Notes: generated by a model from the letters alone, not told the origin. 64,000 bases of DNA from CAZFBA01 sp964517135 (GCA_964517135.1 CAZFBA010000012.1:40541-104540), one strand, 5' to 3'; counted from the first letter of the stretch, positions 1-8,488 are shown. Numbers and translations: made by a program.

Positions 1-1
1 C

Positions 2-484
2 AAAAATATGGTCATTAAGGTCAGTCGAAGAGGTGAAAAGTTCCTCGCCTGCCCGGGCTACCCTGAATGTAAAACTACTATGCCCCTGACTAAAGACAAT
101 AAAATTATTGAACAGGATAGACCCAGTGATGAACTATGTGATAAGTGTAACTCAAGCATGGTTATCAAATATGGCCCCTATGGAGAATATTTGAAATGCA
201 CTAGCGAAAGCTGTGGCCACAGAAAAGCCTATGTTAAGAAGATAGGTGTCACCTGTCCGCAGTGTGGTGGAAATATGATAGAAAAGAAATCACGCTATGG
301 AAAGATTTTCTACGGTTGTGATAATTATCCAAAGTGTAATTTCGCCAGCTGGGGCTTTCCTACTGAAGAAAAATGCCCTGAGTGCGGGTCTATGCTGGTT
401 AAAAAATTCCTCAAGAGAGGTGATAAGCTGGCTTGCTCAAGCAAAGAATGTAAATACAGCCGGGCTGCCGAACCTCAGAGTTAA
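2..484 (+). CDS. topA: DNA topoisomerase I, C-terminal zinc-ribbon part (5' end outside window)
   Basis: The frame is open from base 2, so the gene starts upstream of the window. The visible 160 residues are tandem C4 zinc ribbons of the TopA tail type: the second half of one unit (CPGYPEC) and three complete units (CDKC/CTSESC, CPQC/CDNYPKC, CPEC/CSSKEC), each with a basic-G-x-aromatic-x-x-C core such as SRYGKIFYGC. In bacterial TopA these ribbons follow the catalytic domains that relax negatively supercoiled DNA, and they bind single-stranded DNA. The catalytic part is not seen, so a stand-alone zinc-ribbon protein cannot be excluded, but a frame open to the edge favours TopA. aroE begins 28 bases downstream in the same direction. 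Confidence 0.85.
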   Translation, partial: KNMVIKVSRRGEKFLACPGYPECKTTMPLTKDNKIIEQDRPSDELCDKCNSSMVIKYGPYGEYLKCTSESCGHRKAYVKKIGVTCPQCGGNMIEKKSRYGKIFYGCDNYPKCNFASWGFPTEEKCPECGSMLVKKFLKRGDKLACSSKECKYSRAAEPQS

Positions 485-512
485 TATTAGAAGTAAAACA
501 AGAGAGTAGATC

Positions 513-1367
513 ATGATTAAACTTGGCGTTATAGGTTATCCAGTTAAGCACACACTTTCACCTGTTATGCATAATGCTGCTCTGGCTGAAATGAGCATAC
601 CCGGGGTTTATTTACCCTTTGAAGTTGATCCTGATTCTCTTAGAGATGCTGTTAAAGGTCTGTCTGTTCTCGACTTTCAGGGCTATAACGTAACAATACC
701 GTTTAAGGTCAGCATAATGGATCTTATTGATGACATTACTGAAGAAGCTAGCCTGATAGGTTCAGTAAATACTGTTATTATCTATCCTTCACGAAAAACA
801 CTGGGAGCAAATACTGATATATTTGGCTTTATGGAAACCTTCAGTAATGAAGACAAAGAACTGCTTAAAGGCAATAAAGCTGCTGTTCTGGGGGCTGGTG
901 GAGCTTCAAGGGCTATCGGTGTTGCCCTCTGTAAAATGGGCCTGAAGGAAGTGGCTCTTTATGATGTGTATCCTGAAAAAGCTGAAGATACCTGCAAACA
1001 CCTGAATAAAATATCTTTCAATGATACTCAATTCAAACCGGATGATGTTAAAAATGTTAATCTTGAAGGTGTTAAGTTGCTGGTTAACGCTTCGCCAGTA
1101 GGTATGCATCCAAACGATCATCAATATCCTCTTGATAGAGAGCATATTGAATGTCTTGACAAAAAATCTATAGTTTTTGACCTGATTTATCGCCCCCAGA
1201 AAACGGTGCTTTTGAAGTATGCAGAGTTTAACGGTCTAAAGGTCTATAATGGTTCTGAGATGCTTGTCAGGCAGGGTGCAAAATCTCTTGAGATGTGGGT
1301 TAATCAGGAAGTTCCGGTTGATATAATGAGAGATAAGGTTATAGAATCGCTGGAAAATGAAATCTAA
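513..1367 (+). CDS. aroE: shikimate dehydrogenase
   Basis: Reduces 3-dehydroshikimate to shikimate with NADPH in the cytosolic route to aromatic amino acids. The 284 residues match the family length. Visible motifs are the substrate loop GYPVKHTLSPVMHN (residues 8-21), NVTIPFK with the catalytic lysine at 65, NTDIFG with the catalytic aspartate at 102, the Rossmann loop GAGGAS (127-132), NASPVGMHP, and YNGSEMLVRQGAKSLEMW near the C-terminus. The start has a GAGAG stretch about 7 bases upstream. The last 11 bases overlap the start of the MFS gene in another frame, which suggests cotranscription and translational coupling. All catalytic residues I can place are present. Confidence 0.95.
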   Translation: MIKLGVIGYPVKHTLSPVMHNAALAEMSIPGVYLPFEVDPDSLRDAVKGLSVLDFQGYNVTIPFKVSIMDLIDDITEEASLIGSVNTVIIYPSRKTLGANTDIFGFMETFSNEDKELLKGNKAAVLGAGGASRAIGVALCKMGLKEVALYDVYPEKAEDTCKHLNKISFNDTQFKPDDVKNVNLEGVKLLVNASPVGMHPNDHQYPLDREHIECLDKKSIVFDLIYRPQKTVLLKYAEFNGLKVYNGSEMLVRQGAKSLEMWVNQEVPVDIMRDKVIESLENEI

Positions 1368-2547
1368 GGATATACTGACTTTTTTCAGTACTCCTGTTGC
1401 CCTGCTGGCAGGTGGACATCTTGTAGCAGACCTTTATTCAGGGTTTATTTTCCCTATTTTGCCTTATATAGCAAAAAGGCTTGACATATCATTACCCATG
1501 GCAGGTTTAATTATATCGCTTTCAGGTTTGTCATCATCTTTTTTACAGCCTGTTTATGGGTATTTTTCAGATAAAATTAGCCGTCGGTTTTTTGTAGTAT
1601 GGGGTTTAATTATTGCCAGTATCTTTATTAGTCTTACAGGTGTTGCTACAACATACCTTGCCCTTGCTCTTTGTGTTATAATAGGCAATATAGGTGTTGG
1701 CCTTTATCATCCTCAGGCGACTGCAATAGTTGGCAAGCTTAAAGAGCGCAACAAGAACCTTAGTATGGGTATTTTTGTTGCTGGTGGCATTATTGGCTAT
1801 GCGCTGGGGCCGCTGTTATCATCTTCTATTGTTGAGTTTCTCGGGCTTAAAATGACTCCTGTTGCAGCTATACCGGGGCTTTTGCTGGTTATTTTAATTT
1901 ACCTGTTTCTGCCAAAGTTGAAGGTAGAAAAGCCAGTAATACATTTGAAAGATGTTTTTGCTTATTTATTAACTAAAAAGCGTATTTTATTGCCGATTAT
2001 ATTTGTTGTTATTATACGATCGTTTTTGTTGATGTCTATGTCTACTTATTTTCCGTTTGAGTGGGAGGACAACCTGGGCTATTCTATTTTAACAGTAGGA
2101 TTTGTAATGGCCATCTTTTCTTTAGCAGCAGGTATAAGTTCAATTGTAGGGGGTGGTCTGGCTGGTATATTTGGTGAAAAGCGACTTCTGTATATTTCAT
2201 TTCTTGTTCCATTCCCGATATTGTTTCTGGCTCTGTATTTTATGAAGACCCATGGTATGCTTTCTTTTGCTCTGTACATTCTGGGCGGTGCTATTCTTGA
2301 GTCTACTATTTCTGTTAATATTGTTATAGCCCAGCGTGTTGTATCCCGCTATATGGGTATCATATCTGGCATTACTGGGGGCTTTTGCTGGGGTATAGCT
2401 GGTTTTATGATGTTTCCTCTGGGTATTTTTATCAACCAATTTGGCATGTATCCTGTGTTATACACGATTTTGTTTCTGGTATTTGTTGCTATGATTTTGA
2501 TACGGTTTATACCTGATGAAGTTTGTGATATCAGGGAAGCAGCTTGA
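1357..2547 (+). CDS. MFS transporter, fosmidomycin-resistance (Fsr) subfamily
   Basis: A 396-residue polytopic inner-membrane protein with about twelve hydrophobic segments. The N-terminal signature H-x3-D-x2-S-GFIFPILPYIAK followed by SSSFLQPVYGYFSDK fits the Fsr-like branch of the major facilitator superfamily; YFSDKISRR is the MFS loop 2-3 motif. Fsr-type proteins are drug or sugar exporters using the proton gradient, but the family name does not show that this one exports fosmidomycin. The gene starts inside the end of aroE (11-base overlap), with GGAAA just before the ATG, and converges on the DHH gene 55 bases further on. The true substrate is unknown. Confidence 0.8.
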   Translation: MKSKDILTFFSTPVALLAGGHLVADLYSGFIFPILPYIAKRLDISLPMAGLIISLSGLSSSFLQPVYGYFSDKISRRFFVVWGLIIASIFISLTGVATTYLALALCVIIGNIGVGLYHPQATAIVGKLKERNKNLSMGIFVAGGIIGYALGPLLSSSIVEFLGLKMTPVAAIPGLLLVILIYLFLPKLKVEKPVIHLKDVFAYLLTKKRILLPIIFVVIIRSFLLMSMSTYFPFEWEDNLGYSILTVGFVMAIFSLAAGISSIVGGGLAGIFGEKRLLYISFLVPFPILFLALYFMKTHGMLSFALYILGGAILESTISVNIVIAQRVVSRYMGIISGITGGFCWGIAGFMMFPLGIFINQFGMYPVLYTILFLVFVAMILIRFIPDEVCDIREAA

Positions 2548-2602
2548 GGACACTTGGTCTACATTTAGATATTATATCTATTTGTTTGTCTTTGAATAGT
2601 AA

Positions 2603-4435
2603 TCATTTTATCCGGTCTGCTAATTCAGCAATTTTTTCTTCTATATCAAGTTTTTTGCCCGGTGCAATAGTGCTTTCATAGACTTTATCTTTTAGTTTCT
2701 GGCCATAAAGCTGAATGCCAGCAATATCAGGATGACCTCCGCCGCCAATCTCCATTGCAATCCTCAGAGCACGCCCTGAACCTCTGGGAGATCTCAGGCT
2801 AATAGTTGTATAATCCTGGCCATCTGTATCTTTTGTTTCTACTTCTATAAGAATAACGGCCAGTCGGTCTTCTTTGCCTGTTGCAGGGTCTATAATCAAA
2901 TCAAGAAATGCAGTAGAGTTTTTGATTTCTTGTTTTATGTCGTTGATTGTAATTTCAGGGTCTATCTTTTGTGCAGTTCTGAAAACATCCATAAGCTGAT
3001 CGTGTGTTATTTGAATTGAGGCATAAGCACTTTCATTAATGACTTTAGCATCATCTGCTATTTTTTTAAGCTTAAGGGCAGCTTCATCAGGAAAATCATA
3101 CTTAATGTTATCGTTAAGCCATTTTTTATAAAATCGAGCCCAATACATCAGGCCTTTAGTGAAAGATTCTATTTTGTATTCTTCACCGTGTTTAAAATAG
3201 AATGAATCTTTAAGCATACCTGCTGCTAAAGGTTTTGCTATTGCCCGTTTTTGTTCTATATGCATATTATTAAGAATATCAGGTGGTATAATCTTAAAAA
3301 CAAGCCCTGTAACAAGCTGGCAAACAGCTGATATATCCGGTCTGTTCCAGAAGAGGTTATTTTGTTGAACCTGTTTCATATCAAACCCTGACTGATCTTG
3401 ATGGCCTACCCAGTCAGATTCTATATATTCGTGGTGATCAATAAAAATAACTTTTTTTGCTGATTGCAGAAAGCGGGCATTATCTCCTATTCTTGATGGT
3501 ATAGGTGTATCCATTACTATGACAAGGTCATACTGAGTTTCAGGGTTGAGATCTTCAGGCTTTTTGAGCTTTTCATCTATGCCTGGTAGTTTATGCCTAA
3601 ACTGACCTTCTATAACATCATCTATCGAGCAATCAACCTTTTTTCCGATGAGTTCAAGAGCTGCACCAAGTCCCATAACACTTCCTATGGCATCACCATC
3701 AGCGAATTTATGAGATACAAGCAGAATATTTCTGGCTTTATTAATTTCATTAACTATTGTTGTTACAGTTTCTTCAGGTATAAGAACCTCAAGAAATTCA
3801 TTCAGGTTTATGACAGGCTGAAAAGCAAATACGTAGTTTGATGTTACACTTCCTGTCAGGAGCTTTTTAAAGCTCTTTATTATATCTTTCGGTACATCAC
3901 AAAGCTTTTCGTTATCTTTAAATAAATATTTAATGTTAATCCGCAGTTTCTGGTTGTAAAGAACTGTATTTTTGTCTCTTATATCAGCCAGTTCAACTTT
4001 AAAATGGTGGTTATTGTTCATCAGTTCTAGCAGTTCTTTGCTGACAGGTTCAGGCAGGCAGCCAATTTCACCCAGTTTAGAATCCAGAACAATAATATTA
4101 TTACCCTGAATCTGATAATCAAGCGGATAGCTATCGAACCAGTTTTTCTCATAGAGTTTTTTTATATTTGATTTCTGTTTATCTGTGAGAGTTTCCAGAT
4201 CCACTTTAATAGCAGATATAGGCAGAGAAGGCTTGCCGGCAAAACTAACAAGGCACATAACATTATTATCACGACTTATAGAATATCGTTTATCCTTAAA
4301 TGTTATGCAATCTGAGCTAACCTGTTGCAAAAAGCTTGTTTTCTTTTTTAAAAAAGTTCTTTGCTGGATAGCAACAGACGATTTATTGATCCCGTTGAGC
4401 TGCACTGAAAATCTCTCTCTTATTAATCTTTTCAT
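2603..4435 (-). CDS. DHH/DHHA1 phosphoesterase with an unusual N-terminal domain
   Basis: 610 residues. From about residue 225 on this is a DHH-superfamily phosphoesterase (RecJ / NrnA relatives): SHKFADGDAIGS (241-252), where the usual proline before DGD is alanine, VIVMDTPIPSRIGD (305-318), the DHH triad at 333-335, and the DHHA1 motif GGGGHPDIAG (564-573). Such enzymes use two manganese ions to cleave short oligonucleotides or cyclic dinucleotides. Residues 1-220 are soluble, rich in K and N, and I do not recognise them; NrnA-type proteins are only about 320 residues, so this is an added domain. The region between the DHH and DHHA1 parts is also long. Exact substrate (nanoRNA, pAp or c-di-AMP) cannot be told. 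Convergent with the MFS gene. Confidence 0.75.
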   Translation of the reverse strand: MKRLIRERFSVQLNGINKSSVAIQQRTFLKKKTSFLQQVSSDCITFKDKRYSISRDNNVMCLVSFAGKPSLPISAIKVDLETLTDKQKSNIKKLYEKNWFDSYPLDYQIQGNNIIVLDSKLGEIGCLPEPVSKELLELMNNNHHFKVELADIRDKNTVLYNQKLRINIKYLFKDNEKLCDVPKDIIKSFKKLLTGSVTSNYVFAFQPVINLNEFLEVLIPEETVTTIVNEINKARNILLVSHKFADGDAIGSVMGLGAALELIGKKVDCSIDDVIEGQFRHKLPGIDEKLKKPEDLNPETQYDLVIVMDTPIPSRIGDNARFLQSAKKVIFIDHHEYIESDWVGHQDQSGFDMKQVQQNNLFWNRPDISAVCQLVTGLVFKIIPPDILNNMHIEQKRAIAKPLAAGMLKDSFYFKHGEEYKIESFTKGLMYWARFYKKWLNDNIKYDFPDEAALKLKKIADDAKVINESAYASIQITHDQLMDVFRTAQKIDPEITINDIKQEIKNSTAFLDLIIDPATGKEDRLAVILIEVETKDTDGQDYTTISLRSPRGSGRALRIAMEIGGGGHPDIAGIQLYGQKLKDKVYESTIAPGKKLDIEEKIAELADRIK

Positions 4436-4638
4436 TTTAATAAACGCACAGATTAATTTTAATCAATGAAATATACTAATTTTTTCAAAAAACTATAATT
4501 TATGCTGTGATCTTTTTTATTGCTATACTTTTCCCTTAAAGAAATGATAGATTCCAGCAAATTGGGGCAGGTGTTTTAGACCCTGTAGTAAATTTAAACT
4601 TTCGGTGATTGGTATAAAAACGCACTAATTATCATTAC

Positions 4639-4789
4639 TGTCCGGTTAATTTTTTTCTGAGGGTTTGGTTTTTGGGCCTGTTTAATAATTTTTGCCCGTT
4701 TCTTAAATTTAACTTCCTGTAAAATTTTCTAATCTAAAACAAATATTATGACAGGTTTTATACATCGAAATATAATCTTTTACCGGACA
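4639..4789. repeat. MITE-like element, dispersed repeat family A, copy 1 (complete)
   Basis: A 151-base segment bounded by 11-base inverted ends: TGTCCGGTTAA at 4639-4649 and TTTACCGGACA at 4779-4789 (one mismatch). Its right 110 bases recur inverted at 9307-9419, and the terminal 60 bases recur at 21942-22007. It encodes no protein. It lies in a 517-base gap (4436-4952) between the divergent DHH and membrane-protein genes; no other gene or clear RNA is visible there. The inverted ends and dispersed copies suggest a non-autonomous transposable element moved by a transposase not found in this window. Confidence 0.6.
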
Positions 4790-4952
4790 CCAGTGACTAA
4801 TTATAATAAATAATGAAAAGCAAGACTATATTATGAATTATCTTGCTTTCAAACAAAACAACCTCCTGCTGTGAACGGTTTAAGATTATTTGCCCAGGCC
4901 AGGTTACTTAACATTGTTGAACAAATAGCGTATTAATATCATAATATTAACT

Positions 4953-5519
4953 ATGAATAAGATTAGCACAGGGGAGAAGCTATATATTACAGGCTTCATT
5001 ATTACGTCTATCGTAGTTTTGTGGCTTATTTCACCTGCGGGCCAGCTTTACCTGCCTCCGGATAACACCTTGCTGGAAAAAACTCTGGCTTTTACAATGC
5101 CTGAAGGGTTTATAGCTAAAGGTTATAGAGATTATAAAAATGGAAGAGTCTATAATGTATACTCTGAAATATCAAGCCCGCAGGTATTTAGCTTGATACC
5201 GGTTGATGAGACACAACTAACCGTTGAAGATATTGACTTTTCTGATCCGCTAAACCCCCTGGTGCGTAGCTTCTGGTACGATACCGGGTTTATAAATGGA
5301 GAGATTACAGGCTGTCATAAAACTACTCTCAGAGATCATAACCTGACACGATGCATGTTTAAAGCACAGAAGACAGCTTTAAGCGAAAAGACTGCCCGAG
5401 AAGGAGAAGTGTTTATTTTTAATAAGCTCTCTAAACAAGTATTTATGCTGGCTGTAGCCCCGGGTATAGCTTACAAACCAGAAGTAACAGGAAAATTATT
5501 AGAAAGCATACTGAAATAA
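4953..5519 (+). CDS. hypothetical membrane-anchored protein
   Basis: 188 residues. One hydrophobic segment (about residues 11-28, ITGFIITSIVVLWLIS) near the N-terminus predicts either an uncleaved anchor or a signal sequence, with the remaining 160 residues outside the cytoplasm. Two cysteines (GCHKT and TRCMF) in that part could form a disulphide. I do not recognise the family. The gene ends three bases before a TPR lipoprotein gene, and the two together with the DUF2227 gene form an evident operon, so a shared envelope role is likely. No clear Shine-Dalgarno precedes the ATG. Confidence 0.7.
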   Translation: MNKISTGEKLYITGFIITSIVVLWLISPAGQLYLPPDNTLLEKTLAFTMPEGFIAKGYRDYKNGRVYNVYSEISSPQVFSLIPVDETQLTVEDIDFSDPLNPLVRSFWYDTGFINGEITGCHKTTLRDHNLTRCMFKAQKTALSEKTAREGEVFIFNKLSKQVFMLAVAPGIAYKPEVTGKLLESILK

Positions 5520-5522
5520 CTT

Positions 5523-6407
5523 ATGAAAAAGTTTGTAATTTTATTTTTAATTTTGTTGATAGGCGGTTGTTCACCACAGAACACCCGAGACATATCTAAT
5601 TTGCCCGCAGAGGAAATAGATATCCCTCAGGATGAAGCGACAAAAGGCATACCTGAACATATTGTATCGCATTTTAAAAGTGGTAACTATTTTTTAACCC
5701 GGGCTGACTACCCCAATGCTATACGTAAATTCAAGCTTGCCGTCAAGCTTAAACCTGATTTTATTCAAGCTCATTATAATCTGGGGGTTGCTTACATTGA
5801 ATCAAACCAGCCAGGACTGGCTATCGACGAATGGCAAACTACTATTGACCTTGATCCTGATTATGCTAAGGTCTATCTAAGTCTGGGGTACGCCTATGAG
5901 AGGCTTTCAGATAACGATAAATCAGTAGAATATTATGAAAAATATCTTCAACTTAACCCGGATGATCCCAACGCTAAAGCCATCAGTGAAAAAATTAACA
6001 ACCTACGTGGACACCTTATCGGTCACGGTATTGTAGGCAGGATAACTATGACTGATAAAGTCAACACTACTACTTATGACCCTGAATTGTCTAAAAACAT
6101 TTTTACTGCAAACATTCCGGTGATTTATACTACAGCAGAAATTGGTGATGCACCGGTTAACACCAGAATCAAAGCTGTATGGTATTATCTTGGGCTTAAA
6201 GGTGAAGAAATACCTGTCAATACAAAAGAAAAGGTTGTATCAGGCCCTCAAAAGATGGTTTTTGCAGTAAAAAAACCTGCTGATAAACCGTGGCCCACTG
6301 GCAGATATGCATTAAGGCTATATGTAAATGGAAAAGAAAACCTTTCTGTACCCTATACAATACTAAAAGGAGATCAGAAAGCCAATGCCGAAGGGCAAAA
6401 CCCATGA
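5523..6407 (+). CDS. TPR-repeat lipoprotein
   Basis: 294 residues. The first 16 form a lipoprotein signal ending in the lipobox LIGGC, so the mature protein should be lipid-anchored at Cys16. Residues about 50-160 hold three tetratricopeptide repeats with the usual W/Y-x2-LG-x2-Y and A-x4-A-x3-D/N-P pattern (HYNLGVAYIE, YLSLGYAYER), a protein-docking scaffold. The C-terminal 130 residues resemble a beta-sandwich: they include WYYLGLKGEE and GRYALRLYVNGKE. No partner is known. Three bases separate it from the preceding gene and the next gene starts inside its end, so translation is probably coupled. Confidence 0.8.
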   Translation: MKKFVILFLILLIGGCSPQNTRDISNLPAEEIDIPQDEATKGIPEHIVSHFKSGNYFLTRADYPNAIRKFKLAVKLKPDFIQAHYNLGVAYIESNQPGLAIDEWQTTIDLDPDYAKVYLSLGYAYERLSDNDKSVEYYEKYLQLNPDDPNAKAISEKINNLRGHLIGHGIVGRITMTDKVNTTTYDPELSKNIFTANIPVIYTTAEIGDAPVNTRIKAVWYYLGLKGEEIPVNTKEKVVSGPQKMVFAVKKPADKPWPTGRYALRLYVNGKENLSVPYTILKGDQKANAEGQNP

Positions 6408-6891
6408 TCAAATAGCATTTATTTCCTTAATACCGACTTTTTTAGCCGGTCTTTATATCTTTCAGGATACAGGAAAAGCTGCAATACTGACATTGTTTAC
6501 ACTGTCAGCCTCACTGATGCTGGGACCTGATCTCGATACACGCAGCAATAATTATTATCGCTGGGGTTGGATGCGTTTTATCTGGTATCCTTACAGAAAA
6601 CTGATTGTTCATAGATCACGAATAAGTCATAGCTTCTTAATAGGGCCTTTTATCCGTACTCTATATCTTTCAACCCTTCTTTTTGCAGTGTTTTTTGTAT
6701 TGTGTTATTTTTTCCTGTATGGAGATTTCAGCGGTTTTTTCAGTTTAATCAAAAAAATCTATAATACAGCATTTACAGGCTACGGAAGCTATTTTGTTGC
6801 TGCGTTTGCAGGTATTATGTGGGCCAATGCCCAGCATATCATTGCAGACAGAACTGTTAGCACTTATAAAAAAGCACTAAAGAAAGTATAA
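6385..6891 (+). CDS. DUF2227-like membrane protein (putative metal binding)
   Basis: 168 residues with three to four hydrophobic segments. The start MPKGKTHDQI, the motif LMLGPDLDTRS (about 46-56), RWGWMRFIWYPYRKLIVHRSRISHS and the late AQHIIAD are the hallmarks of DUF2227, a family frequent in cyanobacteria and often described as putative metal-binding because of its conserved His and Asp residues (H7, the D-x-D pair, HRSRISHS). Actual function is not established. The start overlaps the end of the lipoprotein gene by 23 bases and is preceded by AAAGGAGAT. Its presence is one of the arguments for a cyanobacterium-related host. Confidence 0.75.
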   Translation: MPKGKTHDQIAFISLIPTFLAGLYIFQDTGKAAILTLFTLSASLMLGPDLDTRSNNYYRWGWMRFIWYPYRKLIVHRSRISHSFLIGPFIRTLYLSTLLFAVFFVLCYFFLYGDFSGFFSLIKKIYNTAFTGYGSYFVAAFAGIMWANAQHIIADRTVSTYKKALKKV

Positions 6892-6987
6892 TAACGTTTT
6901 GCCATCAAAAAAACAGGTTTAGAAATCAAAATTTTATAAAAGCTTTAAAGTATATAACTTTAAAAATAATCTATCATTTTGGGCTTA

Positions 6988-7464
6988 TTAATTTTCAAGT
7001 ATCAGGTTTAAGATATCCGTAACCGTAATAATGCCTGCTACCCTGTTGTTTCTGGTTATGATAACCCTGCGAATCTTGTTTTGTATCATTATTTTAACTA
7101 TATCTTCTATAGAATCTTCAGGAGACGCTACAACGGGTCCCGGTGTCATCAGTTCTTTTACGGTTAATTCTGAATAGTTTTCATTGAGGTGATTTTGAAC
7201 CCGGGTTTGAATTTCTTCTGAGGCATTAAGAAATATAAGGTCTATGAGCCCTCGAAGCTCTATAATACCTTCACTGCGGGTTATGTCGGTGATAGAGACA
7301 ACGCCAACAACTTCATTATCTTTATTAACTACCGGGGCACCAGTTATATTCTTTTCTGCAAAAAGGTTTGATACATCACGAGCGCTCATTTCAGGGTTAA
7401 CAGTTATTATTTTGCCTTTTTTATTCTCAAGATATTCTTTGACTTTTAGTTTTTTAAGATTCAT
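6988..7464 (-). CDS. CBS-domain pair protein
   Basis: A soluble protein of 158 residues made almost only of two CBS domains: KGKIITVNPEMSARDVSNLF...GVVSITDITR and VVASPEDSIEDIVKIM...GIITVTDILNLI. A CBS pair folds into a Bateman module that binds adenine nucleotides and reports energy state or regulates a partner. No effector domain is attached, so the partner must be another protein, unidentified here. I place the start at the ATG at 7464 (MNLKKLKVKEYL); a TTG at 7479 in frame would add five residues. Neither has a good Shine-Dalgarno. The gene stands alone between the DUF2227 gene and the tRNA remnant. Confidence 0.75.
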   Translation of the reverse strand: MNLKKLKVKEYLENKKGKIITVNPEMSARDVSNLFAEKNITGAPVVNKDNEVVGVVSITDITRSEGIIELRGLIDLIFLNASEEIQTRVQNHLNENYSELTVKELMTPGPVVASPEDSIEDIVKIMIQNKIRRVIITRNNRVAGIITVTDILNLILEN

Positions 7465-7570
7465 CTTTAAATAAACCAAATATTACTGTACAGGTATTAA
7501 TTCTATACGAAAAAAACCAAAAAGAAAAAAAGTATACGATTTGTGTAGTTATTTTATAGTGTTAAAGGTT

Positions 7571-7620
7571 TGCGGGGGTCAGATTTGAACTGACGACCTT
7601 TGGGTTATGAGCCCAACGAG
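7571..7620 (-). pseudogene. tRNA-Met (CAU) 3' half only: remnant or attachment site
   Basis: Read on the minus strand, 7620-7571 gives an anticodon arm with loop CTCATAA (anticodon CAT) on a TTGGG/CCCAA stem, a variable loop, a perfect T-arm GTCAG-TTCAAAT-CTGAC and the acceptor 3' strand CCCCGC. The sequence on the 5' side, where the D-arm and the acceptor 5' strand (GCGGGG) should be, is AT-rich and does not fold as tRNA. This is therefore the 3' two thirds of an elongator tRNA-Met. Such 3' pieces are typically left by integration of an element into a tRNA gene. No second copy is in the window. Confidence 0.65.
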
Positions 7621-7853
7621 CCCTTAGATCGTTCCTCTCAATAATTTTTTGTTATCAATTTTTTTACCTAAAATCAACTACCTCCTTTCTAAATTAATCT
7701 TGTTATAGACATCTTAACTCTGTTTGAGATAATTTCAAGCCTTTTTTTAGCTTAAATTTACTTCTGGAAACAATCAACGCTCTAAAGCTTTCTGTAAATC
7801 CCTTAATTTAAAGCTAAAGTCGAAAACTATTAATATCAAATCTGAGATCAATC

Positions 7854-7882
7854 TTGACACCTGTTAAGTAACAGGTTATAAT
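7854..7882 (+). promoter_or_regulatory. higBA promoter with palindromic operator in the spacer
   Basis: A perfect sigma-70 type promoter: TTGACA at 7854-7859 and TATAAT at 7877-7882 with a 17-base spacer. Almost the whole spacer is an inverted repeat, ACCTGTTA (7859-7866), AG, TAACAGGT (7869-7876), with perfect 8-base arms. HigA-type antitoxins bind such palindromes to repress their own operon, and this site would block both promoter boxes. The toxin ATG at 7890 lies 7 bases after the -10 box, so the transcript should be leaderless. Confidence 0.8.
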
Positions 7883-7889
7883 TAATTGT

Positions 7890-8165
7890 ATGATCAAATC
7901 ATTTAAACACAAAGGTTTAAAAAGGTTCTTTTATAAAGGTGATACAAGTAGTTTAAATCCTAATCATATTGAAAAAATAAAATTTATTCTTAGACGATTA
8001 AACAGTGCTTGTATTATCCATGATATGGATGTTTCTGGTTATCGTCTTCATCCTTATAAAAATGTACCTGATCTCTGGTCTGTTGATGTAAGCGGAAATT
8101 ACAGAATACTATTTGAATTCAGAGATGGAGATGCTTATGTAGTTGATTATTTAGACCCACATTAA
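7890..8165 (+). CDS. higB: HigB-family toxin (RelE/ParE superfamily)
   Basis: A basic 91-residue protein with the plasmid HigB pattern: an N-terminal FKHKGLKRFFYKGD, the middle RLHPYKNVPDLWSVDVSGNYRILF (Y-R-I-L-F strand) and the closing VVDYLDPH. HigB cleaves mRNA on the ribosome and stops growth until neutralised by HigA. The length is normal for the family. The ATG follows the -10 box by 7 bases and there is no Shine-Dalgarno, so translation probably starts on a leaderless message. higA follows 17 bases downstream. The toxin-first order is the usual higBA order. Confidence 0.88.
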   Translation: MIKSFKHKGLKRFFYKGDTSSLNPNHIEKIKFILRRLNSACIIHDMDVSGYRLHPYKNVPDLWSVDVSGNYRILFEFRDGDAYVVDYLDPH

Positions 8166-8182
8166 CAAAGGAGAATTTAACT

Positions 8183-8488
8183 ATGATCGATTGTGAAAAA
8201 TATGGAATAATGTTTGATCCTCCTCATGCAGGGGAAATAATCAAGAAAGAATATTTGGAGCCATTAGGTCTTTCTGTTACAGAAGCTGCTTTAAATCTTG
8301 GTGTCTCAAGAAAAGCTCTTTCAGAATTGTTAAATTGTAAAACAGGCATAAGCATTAAAATGGCTATAAAACTAAGCAAGGCATTTAATACATCTATTCA
8401 GTTTTGGTTAAACCTTCAACAAGAATATGATTTATATCACACACTTATCAATTATGAAGGTGATGATGTTAAAGCTATACGTGCATAA
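8183..8488 (+). CDS. higA: HigA-family antitoxin (XRE helix-turn-helix)
   Basis: 101 residues with the HigA/VapI signature PPHAGEIIKKEYLEPLGLS at the start, a helix-turn-helix (VTEAALNLGVSRKALSELLN) and the typical IQFWLNLQQEYDL. It neutralises HigB by direct binding and represses the operon through the palindrome in the promoter spacer. Unlike the toxin it has a strong ribosome-binding site (AAAGGAG, 9 bases before the ATG), which should give the antitoxin excess the system needs. The unit lies between a tRNA remnant and a repeat element, in keeping with horizontal gain. Confidence 0.88.
   Translation: MIDCEKYGIMFDPPHAGEIIKKEYLEPLGLSVTEAALNLGVSRKALSELLNCKTGISIKMAIKLSKAFNTSIQFWLNLQQEYDLYHTLINYEGDDVKAIRA

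Noticed and set aside
1357..2547. Fosmidomycin resistance determinant
   Set aside because: Family name only; nothing in the sequence shows drug export in this organism.
7681..7692. CCTCCTTTCTAA resembles the 3' end of 16S rRNA
   Set aside because: Only 12 bases match and nothing upstream resembles rRNA; chance or a ribosome-binding site read on the other strand.
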